This document shows, piece after piece, positions 36,501-48,454 of a stretch of DNA of 64,000 bases. The position numbers were made by a program, and so were the translations under genes. A model generated the notes under the pieces. The model saw only the letters and a list, made by a program, of their open reading frames with translations. It did not search any database and had not been told where the DNA came from. Source of the stretch: Terana coerulea (Eukaryota > Basidiomycota > Agaricomycetes > Polyporales > Phanerochaetaceae); NCBI GenBank assembly GCA_024811115.1, contig JAKOGH010000002.1, forward strand, positions 372,001 to 436,000, given 5' to 3'. The number at the start of each line of letters is the position of its first letter. Positions within the stretch are counted from its first letter, which is position 1.

Positions 36501-38580
36501 CGTCTATCCTACTTCTTGAACTTGACGGGACCGGCGATGGAAGTCAAGGCAGCTTGTTCGAGCAGCGCAGTCGCTGTCCATCAAGGTCTGCAGTTTCCAT
36601 ATTGCCGCCAGCCCCACGCATTTAAAACTTGTATCTGTCTGCAGCATGCCAAGCCATCCGAGACGGAGACTGCGAAGCCGCGATAATTATCGCAGCTACC
36701 AGCTTCTTCTCACCCTCGACCGCCATCTTCCGCAAGACGGCCGGAATAGGGTCCCCGTCTGGCTGCTGCGCCACCTTCTCTGCCGATGCCGATGGCTTTC
36801 TGCCCAGCGAGGGCGTCGCCGCCATCGTTATTCAACGCAAGAGCGACGTAAAGACATCCAGTCTCGCGCGCATTCGCGCTACTGCTGTTACCCAGGACGG
36901 GCGATCGATGGGTTTCGCGGCGCCTAATCCTGCGGCGCAGGCGCGGTTGCTGGAGATGGGGCTTAAGCGGGCTGGGTGCAGTCCGGACGACATATCGTAT
37001 CTTGAAAGTAAGAGCTCGCCATCGTGTGTAAGATACAGAGTGTCTGACGGTGTGTTTCAGCTCATGGCACTGGTACACGCGTAGGCGATGCTATTGAATT
37101 CGACGCCATTAATAGAGTGTACGGTCATAAGCGGTCGACACCTTTGATCGTCGGCTCGGTCAAATCCGTGCTCGGGCACGTCGAGGAGTGCGCGGGCCTT
37201 GCTGGTTAGTCCACTCGCTCCTGCCACTGTAAGGGGACATTATATTGATGCCGAATTTGCTAGGCATCTTTGAAGGGTATTCTCTGCCTGAGATATGGAA
37301 TCGCTCCTCCGCAGCCGCATATCACCTCGTTCAACCCGGAACTGGACCTCGACAGTTGCAGAGCATTGATCCCACGCAGAGTTACCGCGCTGCCGGCCAC
37401 GTCAATTCCACGCCTGGTTTCGGTAGCCTCTTTCGGCCTGTCAGGGACCCTCGCCAACGTGATTCTCGAGGAGGCAGAGGCCCACGCCTCGTCATGGCAT
37501 GGCAACACCTCAGAACTCTTTGTCGCTTCTGCGCGGTCTGCAGAGGACTTTAAGCTCCTCGTCAAAAGCTATTTAGCGTACGCGCAGTCGGACGAGGTCA
37601 TGCGCACAAGTCTCGCCGACGTCTGCCGCACCAGCCAAGTTGCGCGCGATCACCTCACGCACCGCCGGGCGTGGGCAGTGGCAAGCTTCCGTGACCTGGC
37701 CGATCAGCTCTACAGTGCGCTGGACGCTGCGCCAGCTCGAGTGTCCAGCAACCCCGCCGTGTCGATATGGTTCCACATCCCCCATGCTCACCTTCCCGTC
37801 CCGGTGCTTGACCACCCTGTCTGCGCGAATCACATGGCTCGTCTCCGTGGCGCGGGCTGTACCCCTACGCTGGAGGGCTTCGGGCAACAACTCGCGTTTG
37901 CCAGGACGCTCGAAGACCTTGGATGTACCGTGGCTGCCGTCGGCGGTGAGGGCATCGCGGAGTACTGCGCCGCCGCGTTCGCGGGTGTTATCGATGACAG
38001 CACCCTGTTTGCGTTGCTCGATTCCCTCGTACCTGCGAGCGGCCGCGTGTGGGTCGCGTACGCGGACAGCCAGACGATTGACGACTGCCTCCTCGCGTAC
38101 CAGCCGGACGAAGCGCGTGTGCTTGGGTCGGCGGACGACGGCGTGACGTACGTCCTGACGGACGCGGACCCAACGGAGATCCAGGAACTCGTCGGCGTGG
38201 ACAACCTGCGCGAGGCCCACCCGCTCACCTGCGCCTCGCTGCCCGCGCACTTCGGCCTGGCGCCGAAGGCACCGCGGGTGTGCGTCATGTCGAGCCATCT
38301 CGGTGGGCTCGTGGACGACGCGACGTGCATGAGCGCAAGCTACTGGCACGGTGTCCCCGAGCGGGCGTTCGATGCAGCGAAGGCTCGACTTGCGTTACAG
38401 GAATATGGCTCAGTTGTCGACTTCGCCCCGGTGACGAGCGGATTCCAAGTCGTCAACGCCGCCCTATATGATCTTCTCGGAAAGGCGTTCGAGGCAGGTT
38501 GTAGTCTCCGCTGGGACAAGATCTCTTCTTCCGGCCCTACTTGCCACATTCCCACTTACATTTGGGCACATGATACTTGA
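33587..38580 (+). CDS. PKS A: adenylation - carrier - KS - degenerate AT
   Basis: Starts [18 protein letters not shown]. Adenylation (ANL) domain: the P-loop region is [18 protein letters not shown], lacking the usual Ser-Gly-Thr-Thr-Gly; later motifs look sound ([11 protein letters not shown] near 34735; [21 protein letters not shown] near 35195; [12 protein letters not shown] near 35455). Carrier: [11 protein letters not shown], Ser about 35786. KS: Cys in [12 protein letters not shown] (about 36555), His in [10 protein letters not shown] across the intron near 37007-37060, and [17 protein letters not shown]. Post-[14 protein letters not shown], then an AT-like domain in which GHSxGE is replaced by GGEGIAEY (about 37942-37965), and the post-AT linker [11 protein letters not shown], where the protein ends. 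No DH, ACP, TE or reductase follows. One-base breaks at about 34841 (A run), 36495 (G run) and 37270 (T run) each restore family sequence when one base is removed. Confidence 0.78.
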
Positions 38581-40085
38581 AGTCAATGCTCTTAAACACG
38601 CCGTGTAAGTAACACCTCGTTCGTGTAGTGTAATATGCGTCTGCAAATATACCAATAAATATCACTATCTTGGGTTCACTGGTAGTGCATGCGGTCTGTG
38701 TACTGAACAAGGGAAGGGGGAATTCAAGTAAGAGCAAATTGACTCGGACTTCAAAGCTTCACAGGCTGTCTCCAACGTGGGTCGTTTACCACCAGGTTTG
38801 GCAGGCTCGCGGATAGCGAGGCAGGAAGGCGGCTCGTTTTGGCCTACAGTAACATAGACTCGGACGGGTTCCGGTTAGAAGTGTACACAATCCTGACATA
38901 CCGAGACAGGACTGATGAGCAAAACTGGGCACATGGCGAACTTTGTCATCACATTGCATTGGCTTAGTCCTAATGAGGCAACGGACTAAACCTAGACCAG
39001 ACCTTACGCCAGATCCGCTTTTGGACTGCGTGTGGCGAGCTTGTGGCGTCGATACCGCAAACCGCGGATTCGAAGAGGGATGCTTCTATGCTGCCTGTCA
39101 ATGGGACGTATATAAAGTCGGGGTTCGCGAGAGGGAGTAGGGATTGCAATTTCCCCCGCCCCCCATTCTCGTCTTGCCTCATCACTGGCATCCCCAGTCG
39201 CCTCGCAGACGGACATCCACTTACAAACGACGGCAAATCACCGCATATACCCACCAGTATCATCGTATAACGTATACAATTCTGCAGCGGAAATGCCGCA
39301 TGCATTTTCCCTGCAAAGGGTGAGCCACCTTTCGACGACGTCTAAGTATCCCCGAGCTGAAGTGAAAACACGACGTACAAAGCTGCGGAATTGAATATGC
39401 ATGATAATCGTCATCCGTATCGGGCGAACGTGCTGGTCGCAGCATACCCAAATACATCTTTCCAATCCCATGACGCCCTTTCCAGCACTTCCTGCATGCA
39501 AGCAAGGAAAGCCTGAGGATTAGTCTCGTTTTGAAGCCATACATCTGTTATTGAATTTGAAACGCTACGCCTGCAGCGCGCAGGATGCCTTGAGGCCGAC
39601 GCCGCCGAGAGAGATGGTTGAGGATGTATGAAGATTCTGTGGGATGCCACCTGGAGGTCACCGGTCAGCAGTCAGCGAGATTTTGCACGTTGATTCGAAG
39701 ATGAGCACGGTGAGAAGTTAGAACGGCTTTGTGGCGCTCCATCTCCAGCCGACCGCAGTCGGAGCGCCCACATTTCGTCGGTCCCGCCTTTCTGCGCGCA
39801 TCAGCTCAACCCAACGCCTTCCTAGCACCTACAGCCACCGCACGGCGCACACATGCCTCTGCACGGAGACGCTGCTTGCGGGGCAGTGACGACGATCATG
39901 GCGGCGACGTCTATCTTTCGCTCGGTGGTGCAGGAACTCGAGTGGAGTCTTCAGGACGGCAACGTCTCCACCGACCCCACAGTATATCTCAAGCCATGAC
40001 ACGCCTCCGCGCCGTCGCCATTTCCCTCCTCGTCAACTTCCCCCTCGCCTACTTCACCACCCTGTAACGACCACGGACAGCGTTC
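38581..40085. other. Intergenic region
   Basis: About 1.5 kb. An isolated minus-strand stretch near 39440-39540 (DVWLQNETNPQAFLACMQEV) looks protein-like but has no partners. A short plus ORF at 39996-40067 (MTRLRAVAISLLVNFPLAYF) resembles a signal peptide and might be a first exon of the next gene. Confidence 0.35.
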
Positions 40086-43040
40086 ATGATTCCAGCCGAG
40101 TGTCAGAACTGCAATAATACGGTACGCCCGCTTCTGCCCGTGTCGTTCTTCCGCACCGCGCTAATCACCCACGCACCCCGTGTCTCTCTTCTCCTGCGCT
40201 TGATGCATCGATGAACTGTGCTGCTCGCTCAACTTCGGTAGCAGGAAGGCAACAATGTGCAAGGCAACTCGCCCAACCTCGGCGTCATACTCGGCGTTCT
40301 GGGTGGGATGGCGCTAACCGCAGTCCTCGTCTTCGTCGGCGTCCCCCTCGTGCGTAGACACATCCGCCAGAACGCCAAGTCTGTTCGCCCTACTGCTGTG
40401 CAGACCCTCAAGTCCGAGGATCTCATTCGCGTGGAGAGAGGAGGGAGCAGAGGGGGTCGGTCGCGAGGCGGAAAAGCAGTATAATGTCGTACATCGGCCG
40501 ATGGAGGCGATTTGGGAACTTGGGAAGCATAGGTTCACGCCGGACGCAGAGCTCCTACGACCCTGTGAGGGACCAGTATGGCGAGGGGGACCACGATGAT
40601 CTACATCCATATCACGAGAAGGCAGGCCACGACGTCGAGAAGTCCAAAGAGGGAGCGCTTCTGCCCCTGTTGCCTGAAGTGTCGACCTTTACTTGGTCAG
40701 ACTTCCGCTCAAATCGCACGGGCGCCGAGTCCTCTGCAGAGGGCACCGACGACGAGGACGGTTTTGATGTCGCCGACCTGCATAGCTACCCTACCGACGG
40801 CGCGACGCTCTCACACAACACCTCCAGTAAGACCCGGAGCTCACGCTCGCGCTCGTACTCTTCTCAGCATCACCACACGCCGCACACGAATCAGTTCTAT
40901 GATCAACCGAATCGCATTATTCACCCGGACGCGGAACGGCCTGCCAATGTGGGTGTGGGCAATCTGGAACCCGGACAGGTCGGACCATCCCCTCGCACCG
41001 CCTCCCAATCAAAATCAGCGGCGGGGCAGCCGCCGCAGACCAAACGTAGCCTCACACCACCTGGTCTCTCCAGACACCCCTCCCATGCCAACTCAAAAGC
41101 GTCGTCCGCCTCGGTAAACCCATATCACTATCCTGATTACGTCCATCCCGACGTTCTCTTGCGACTGGCGCAAGACCCTGCCTCCGCCGTCGAGCAACTG
41201 CCGCCGGTCCCGACGCTGCCCATCAGCCCCACGAGCCCGAACACGCCTGCGCCAGCCCCGAGGGTGGCGTTGCCCCGGACCGTCTCTGCGACACGAGCGT
41301 ACGTCGACAACCCCGGCATCGACATGGACCCATCCAAGCGATATTCGAGCCAGCACCCACACCCTCAGACTAAAACATCCGGATCCCTGTCAAAGCCAGG
41401 ATCACTCCAGCTGCCCTCACCCCCTGCTTCACCGCCGCCCGCCGGGCATGACTCCACGTCCTCCTTCAACTCTGAAGGGTTGAGATCGCGGGCGCAGACG
41501 CACGGCCGCTCCATGTCCATCTCGAGCGCGCGGCCGAACCTGTCGTCTGCTCGCTCGGCGCCGATTGCCTCCGCGGGTGGGAGCTCGACCGCGTTGCCGT
41601 TCAGGCCGCCCCCGCCCCCGTCTTCGCGCAGCACTGGCGTCACGCCCGCGTGGTGGAGCACCACCGCAATACATCACCCAAGTGGCAGCACCGCGTACCA
41701 TCCGTCTGCGCTGTCCAGTCCGCCAATATCGCCACCACGGTCATCCTCACACTCACGAAGCCCAAGCCAAGCGACCTCGCCATCGCAGGGGCTGTCTGCT
41801 ACTGCTGTAGCGTCTGCTTCCCCATCCCGCGTCCCGTCTACGTCGAACTCGCCGCCACCGCCACCGCCCTCCAAGTCCCCGCAGCACGGCCTTGGCTTCC
41901 TTACATCCGCGTTCCGGTCACCGCTTCAGCGATCTGGCTCGCGCCAGTCCACGCAATACGATAATACATCCCTGCTAGCTTCCGTGGAGGAGGCGGGGCT
42001 AGGACAGTACCCGAGTTTGACGGCGAGCCCGATGCCAATATCCCCTGGAGAGGAGGAGCGTGCTGAGAGGAAGAAGGAGAGGAGGGAACGGTCGGCGAGC
42101 GTCGCTTTGGGTGAGATTGGACGGGACCCGTCCAGTCATCGGCCTCCAAGTATTGCTGGCGAACGACCGCCGCGAGTTCCATTAGGTGCCCGGCCGCGCC
42201 CAGGTACGACCGACATGCGCGCTTACGGCATCGTGCCCACTGGGGATGGCGACCGCGATCGTGAACGTGATCGGGAGCGCAAGGCGTACCTCCGCGCTTC
42301 GATGTCGCATCCGCAGACGCCCCAGGTCGTGGACGAAAGCGAGAATGAGAGCGTGCGGCGGCGGCGGGATAAGGGGATGAGCATGCAGACCGCGGCGGCC
42401 GTAGGCTACTTCGACGGGCGGCATCCCAGCAGAGAAGAGATTCAGGGCCCGGCGAGCAGCCTCGCAAGCCCGTCGTCGGCTGCGGCGCACGAGGGCGCGA
42501 TGAGCCCGCCGGTGCGCTCAACCGACTACGCCGAGTCACCAGGCGCATCGTCGTCGCGCCCGCCATCCTCACGGCGGCACTCCTCGTCCGTGTCTGATTC
42601 CTCGAACGCGGCCCAGCAGGGACACCCCGCGCTCGTGCGCCGTCGTGACTCGCCCGCGTTACGCCCGCTGCCCGCGTCAACGCTCACACTCGGTCCTGGG
42701 CCGCACTACCCAACCTCTCCCCCAACCTCGCCGCCACTGCGTCCGACGGGCTCGGGGAGCATGAGCCGCGCTGCCAGTTTGCGGAGGGCCGAAGGAGTAT
42801 ATGGCACAGGGCGCAGCCGCGCGGGCAGCGTCGCCAGTCTCGCGACGATGCCGGAGCACCCGACGTACGAGGACGAGGCCCACGGCCGGGCAGAGTCTAA
42901 GCGCTGTCGGCGGTGACCATCGTCGCAGGAGGGAGAGCACGGCATCGCGCCGCTCGCTGCTTCCGCCCATGGAGCGTTTGCCGCCACTCGACATCGAGGA
43001 GGAATTCGGCCGCGGTGGGTCGAGCAATTCCCATCGGTGA
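40086..43040 (+). CDS. Single-pass membrane protein with long disordered Ser/Pro-rich cytoplasmic region
   Basis: A short Cys-containing N-part (MIPAECQNCNNT) is joined across an intron at about 40122-40246 to the membrane helix VILGVLGGMALTAVLVFVGV, followed by the basic stop-transfer VRRHIRQ. It stops at about 40481, but the next frame opens at 40484 and continues for 810 codons of Ser, Pro and charged low-complexity sequence, with poly-Pro runs and ERKKERRERS. One extra A in the AAAA run at 40472 would fuse them. A second frame change near 42890 would give the ending LPPLDIEEEFGRGGSSNSHR with a stop at 43040. The layout resembles fungal single-pass cell-surface or polarity proteins, but no domain is identifiable. 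The start is uncertain. Confidence 0.5.
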
Positions 43041-43461
43041 TCATGAAGAAGATGCACGACGCACATCACAGTCAAGACCTAGGAAAAACACGTTCATAAG
43101 ATAATACATCTCCGTAACTTAACCTCCCTTGTTCTGATATATGCGGAACAATTTATCCTCTCTTTCTCTTACAAGTGTAAATATTTCCGCCCACAACGCC
43201 TCGCCATCGCCGTTCTCTTGAAGACGCCCTTTTTTGTTGTGTACATGCTTTGTGTTCTGTTGCTTTTCCATTGTTGTACTGGATTAAACTATGTATTGTA
43301 GCGTACGCTGCGGCGTTGTACAGATTGTACTTTAAATGCAATAGATTGGCTTCGTAAATTGCGTGTGTGATGGCGAGGGGTTTGAAGGAACGGATCATAC
43401 TGGGGATATACTCGGGCTCCAGCACATGCCACGCCTATATTGTCCCTAATTTACGCGGATC
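43041..43461. other. Convergent intergenic region
   Basis: About 420 nt of AT-richer sequence between the 3' ends of two convergent genes; nothing else is seen. Confidence 0.5.
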
Positions 43462-44770
43462 TCACAGAATGCTCAGGATGCGTCGAACATCCCGAGACAC
43501 CAGGGGTTCTACGGCTGCCTGCATGAGCTTGGACAGCCACGGCGTGCGTCCGCACCCTCCGGTCGAGAATCTTAGGTGAAGCTCCTGCAGCGAGACACAA
43601 CTCCGTAGCATCTGGTCGAGCTCCGCCCAGGGTAAACAACGTGCGACGGCCTGCACGTCGCTGCGGTCACCCTCGTTCGTCGTCGATGCAATCACGACAT
43701 CGAGGGACACGCGCTCCAAGGAGGACACGTGCGCGATGATGTCCAGGAGGCAGCAGCGCAGAATGACGGTGCTCCGGTGCATGTATCGCGGGTCGAGCGT
43801 GAGCGAGAGGGAGAGGCGCAGGTCGAGAAGGCGCGTACAATTAGAGAGGCTGGGGAGCCGGAGGTGTTGCTCTAATTGATCTAGTGCGCATTCGCGGTCA
43901 GCGACAGTCCCAGTACTGGTCTAAAACCATAGAATAACCACGTACCATCAAATGCCAAGTCCGTGCACGGCGTGAGGTTAACGTAGCACCGGCGCAGCTT
44001 CGAGCCCATGACGGAAAGGAAAGCGTTAAACGAGCGAATGCCGTAGATGTCCACTGCATGCAGCTCGAGTGCCTCCAGTGTCGCGGGCGCGAGGGCGGGT
44101 TCCAGTGCATGCAGGACTTTCGAGGATAATGCAGACGGAGTGTGCGATATCACCAGGGCCTTTACCCTCACGCGGTGGCGACGCATAGGAGCTTCCGCGC
44201 CCGGGTGGGGCCTGAGCAAGTGGCACAGCTCAACGATATGTAGCCCATCTATGTTCTCGAACAGCTCCAGGACAGCGAGCGCGTCTGGGCCGGCGGGGTA
44301 CGCGCTCTGCATGCTGTGAAGGCGAAGGGTCTCCAGGGACATGCGGGGGAGTTTTACGTCGTCTGCGTGCTTCGTCGACGAGGGGTGGAGAAGTGGAGAG
44401 ACGAGAGCTCGAGCACGCGCAGATGCGGGATCTGTACGAGGACGCGTCGTAAGATGTGTAGGTCCAGGCCGTCGCGCGGTATACGAGTGCCGTCACCGGA
44501 CAGGTGCAGCTCGCGCACAGCCTCACGCACGCTTGGTGCCGTGCGCAGGAAGTGCGTCGATTCTTCGACGGTGTGCGTCGGAGCCGCGCTACGCGGGAAG
44601 CGGACGGCTCGATGCAGGAGGGCATAGCCCAGAGCCTGCCATACCCTGCTAACGAGTACACAGTTCTGGAGCGACGGTGTGTCGTCCTTCAGCTCCTCGA
44701 GAATCAGCTCGAGCAGCTCGATCGGCAGGTCTGCGCGTGTGAGTGTGAGCGGTGGGCAGGCGGACATCAT
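43462..44770 (-). CDS. F-box protein with leucine-rich C-terminal region
   Basis: N-terminal F-box: LPIELLELILEELKD, then LVSRVWQALGYALLHRAV, the usual Agaricomycete form that binds Skp1 in SCF ubiquitin ligases. It is followed by LRR-like segments (IPHLRVLELSSLHF; LETLRLHSM; APATLEALELHAVDIYGI; LSNCTRLLDLRL; CVSLQELHLRF). An intron at about 43881-43946 (GTACGT...CACTAG) joins LAFD to DQLEQHLRL. A one-base break in the GGGG run at about 44382 (CCCC on the coding strand) separates the F-box half from KLPRMSLETL; one more C restores the frame. The start at 44770 (MMSACPPLTL) is chosen, but in-frame ATGs at 44818 and 44863 are alternatives. The substrate cannot be predicted. Confidence 0.75.
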
Positions 44771-45557
44771 GGGCTGCAATACCGCTGCGACGCAACCTCT
44801 CTTAAATACGTCGCGCATTACGCGCAAAATTGAGGTACCGAGGTACCGATTACATTCGCACATGTTTCAGGGGCGGCACTGGGGCGGCATACGTGCGCAA
44901 AGGCTTTACGCGCTTTGCTTCCGTTGTACGTCAGACGTCGACCCTGCCGTCGTTGACTGCGAGAAAAATTGGATATTGCACTACGATGTCCAGTGAGTTC
45001 AGTCTCGAGCAGACCAAGCGCAACTGATTTTTTTCACCATATTTCGGGAATAAATGTTGGTGTCGTGGTACCATGGTGGGAGCAAGTGAGAAAGGCTGGA
45101 GCCGGCGATTGGCGGGTCACTTCCGACGGTTGCCGCGCTTGGCTTCTGATCCGCAAATTTCCCTATTTGGAAAGCCCGACGTTCATTTACCCGTGCGCCA
45201 CATGTTATTACTGACCAACTTTTGCGTGTTACCTACAAACAGGTCAAGTGCGACTTATAATTTGCGGCCAGACCGGCTGTATGCAGTTCCAGCCGTAGCA
45301 CTTGCTTAGTATCGTCGAGCGGAGGGTCGGACATCCCCTACGCGCCAGTGATTGTATTATATAGCAGCCCGGTTGTCCGTGGTCGAGTACATAAGCTAAT
45401 CACATTTGTATCCCAGCGATGAAACATACTCTAAGCTTGCCATTATACCTATCTACAACACATTATCGATACAGTATGATCTACACAGGATAAATCCCGG
45501 ATTCAGTGCACATGGAGTATTCAGAATCCTTGTCACCACTGCCGTTCAAGCCCGAGG
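44771..45557. other. Intergenic region between the F-box and MFS2 genes
   Basis: About 790 nt with no gene. It holds the F-box promoter and the 3' end of MFS2. Confidence 0.45.
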
Positions 45558-47428
45558 CTAGGGCGAGTGAGCATTCGCGATCGGCAGACCGGGAGACGGG
45601 GTCGTGGTACACCTTCCCTCCTTCTCGTCCGCATCTTCGATGATGATCTCAGCGTCCTCGGAGTCTGTGGTTGGCCGTCTCCTAAGATCCCATCCGCCTT
45701 CATAGCCGATCCATGTATATCGCGCGCAGTGAGGTCCTCGGAGCAGTAACACGATGAGGGTAAACCCAGACCAACCAACCGAGAGAGCAGCAGCCGGTCT
45801 CCAACAGTACTTGAGGAAGACTTGTGTGCCCACTGCAGTACCCATCATCATTCCTACAAATGCCTGCAGTGGCAGTTAGGCATCACGATGGAAAGCAACA
45901 CTATCATCGGCCAGACGTACGGATATTTGCACTATTGCATTGAACCTAGCCCGTGCTAGAGGTTCGATGGCAAAGATGATCGTGTTCAACGACACTTGCT
46001 GAAACTGTCGGAAGACATCAATGCCGAAGCACACGATGACGACAGCTGCGATGTGGATGCCACCGCCACCCGTTTGAATGGCTTGGAAGACAATGAGTCC
46101 GATGGTGGCGACAAGTGCAGAAAACCATGGTAGTAGGTGATCTATCGAGCGACCGACGAAAGGTGCGAGTAGGACGCCGAGGACTCCGACCAGTCCAAAC
46201 AGGCCGATGACCAGTCTAATAAACTGTGAGTTGACGCCATCAGCGGAAGATTACCAGACTTACGTAGAGTAGTAGTATGGAGGGCCTCCGAGCAGGAAGG
46301 TGAGAGTCACCTGGAGGATCAAAATAAACGTCACTTCCTGATAATAGGTAGAGAACTTGAATACTCACCCAGAAGTTAGTGAAGCAAGCCATCGAGACTG
46401 CGCTGACCAGCGACGCCTGGACAAGCGCCGGCTCCGTCACGCTGTATTTCGCCATGCTCCAGAGAACCCCGGCGTACGACATCCCGCCGTTCTTCACAGG
46501 GTAGTCCGGAAGCACGAAGTACATCACCACGATGTTCACGGCCTGCATCCCGCTCGCGACGTAATAGACCACCCGCCAGGAGGTGAACTGCGCGACGATG
46601 CCCGCAATGATGCGTGCATAGAGGATGCCTAGCAAAACGCCGGCGATCAGGATGGAGAGCGCAGATGCGCGGCGGTCTGGATGCGCGAGGTCCGCTGTAA
46701 GCGGGGCGAGGACCTGCGAGACGCAGCTGACGATGCCGGTGAGGATGGATATGACTTCATAAATGACGAAGTTAAAGGTGAAGGCAGTCCCGACGGTCAG
46801 CGCAAAACTCATCGACATGAGAAGCAGGATGAGCGGCCTTCGATGGGCGAGATCGCCGAGCGGTGTGATGAAGAGAAGCCCCGCGGTGTACCTAATAGTT
46901 CGGGACACAAGTCAGCAGTGAGCCGAGTATGGGTGGCCAGAACGCACCCAGCCTGAATCAACGTGGGGATGTTTGATATTCGGTCGTAGGTGACATTGAA
47001 CGACTGAGACAATTGGACTGCAGGCCGCGGGGAGTGAGGACGCGATTAGCATGGGGACGCCCAACGACAATCATGAGATGGGCTGCTCACTGAGAAGGGG
47101 CTGGCAATAATACTGATTCGATATGACTACCGGCACGGCGGTTAGTACGTGGTCGAGTAGACAGGGTAGGGTACGCACATATCGTTGTAGTGACGGCGAA
47201 GAAAATATTCATGGCGAGCGTAAGTTCTGGCGGCTTCGCGGGGTCGTAGCGCAGGCGTCGAGGGATAGGAAGCACCCAGAAGTCGTGCGACCGACATTGC
47301 TCGCCGGTGGTGCCAGTCGACATCGCAGAAACTGAGGTGACCGTCGACAAGTCGTCTTGCGTGTCGTTCTTGTGTCCTGGGGACCCTTTTTCGGCGGTAG
47401 AAGCGCTTCCCGCAGTCACAGTCCGCAT
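45558..47428 (-). CDS. MFS transporter 2 (paralog of MFS1)
   Basis: Starts MRTVTAGSASTAEKGS with a longer N-tail than MFS1, then FWVLPIPRRLRYDP and TM1. Six introns are apparent. Key segments: LFITPLGDLAHRRPLIL (loop 2-3 motif), GVLLGILYARIIAGIVAQF, SMACFTNFW before an intron at the same place as in MFS1, CFGIDVFRQFQQVS, and GTAVGTQVFLKYCWRPAAAL. The C-tail is acidic (DAEIIIEDADEKEG). No frame break was found, so it serves as the template that shows MFS1 is interrupted. Proton-driven efflux of a small molecule is expected for the family; the substrate is unknown. The start at 47428 rather than 47518 is chosen by comparison with MFS1. Confidence 0.85.
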
Positions 47429-48454
47429 GACTAGCCACTGATAGAGAGGGCGAAGACTTGTTGTGTTTCGTCGGCTAAACAAAGGAGGTTGGTGCTTTAT
47501 ACCATACCTCTTTACCATATATCATCTCCCGCCCATTTTACGCCCAGTACGGGCCACGTCCCCGCATCACCCGTAACAGGGAAGCCTGCGTAACCCGACG
47601 GCGCAAATAGCCTGGACATGCTGTACAGGGTGGCAAGACGAGATCCTCCATGCACCGGCAGAAGCTAAGAGACCGGACGGAGCGAGAATCAGCGAACCTC
47701 CCATGCTAGCCCGATTGTCGCTTTTGACTGCAGAGGCTGTCCGCTGTGTGCTCGTGCCGTCTGCACCTGCAACGCACAACAGTATAGGAGTACTGGGTGT
47801 CCCCGCCAACTGGCGAGAGTGTTTGGGAATGAACGCAAGTAAGGGATGAACCGCCATCCGCCACTTATTTACCGAACGATCGATGATTTCCTTTGTGGTG
47901 AATGGAAAGGTTTGTTTGGATGCACAGTTGCTCTCGAGAAGGCGGCGGCGAGAGCACGAGAGCACGTCGGCTACTCTGTAGTTTGCCGTCCGATGCGCCT
48001 GCGGAATAGGGCGCAGTGGACCACGCGGATATTGGAGGCACATACGGCAGACGTCGCGGAGACGTAAATTCGTCCATTGTGACTGCTTCATCTGGAATGC
48101 CAGATCACATTCCTGTCCATCACAACATTTAGAGGCTTTTTTGCCCGTCCTTACAAAGGATACGCGAAAAAGAGGACCGCACCGTTGTGGCGCAGTAACG
48201 AGACCCACAGCTTGTGCCGGCGGAAGTCCAGTTCTCGACCCGAGTAGCACCGCAAGCGAGCACGATAAGCCCATGTCACGCAAGCATGCCACGTAAGGTA
48301 TGGTGAACAGGGTTTCAGCTACGCGACCAACATTAAATCGTGGATATATCCTACTAAACGAGCGACCGATGAGCGTTGACATCACCCATCTCATGATAGA
48401 ACCGCAAATTCGTACGCTTCCCACAACCAACCCAAACATCTCCCACGACCGCCA
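47429..48454. other. Region between MFS2 and REX4
   Basis: About 1 kb. A 290-codon open frame lies on the minus strand (47567-48439), but its sequence is Arg/Cys/Ser-rich, has no domain and looks like a chance ORF. Otherwise nothing. Confidence 0.4.

Noticed and set aside
40086..40484. A 54-nt intron (GTATAA...ATAG) joining the membrane helix to the long disordered frame
   Set aside because: Splicing there leads into the wrong frame; a missing base in the AAAA run fits better.
47567..48439. 290-codon open frame on the minus strand
   Set aside because: No domain, Arg/Cys-rich random-like composition and no intron structure, unlike real neighbours; a frame of this length is not very unlikely by chance in 64 kb.
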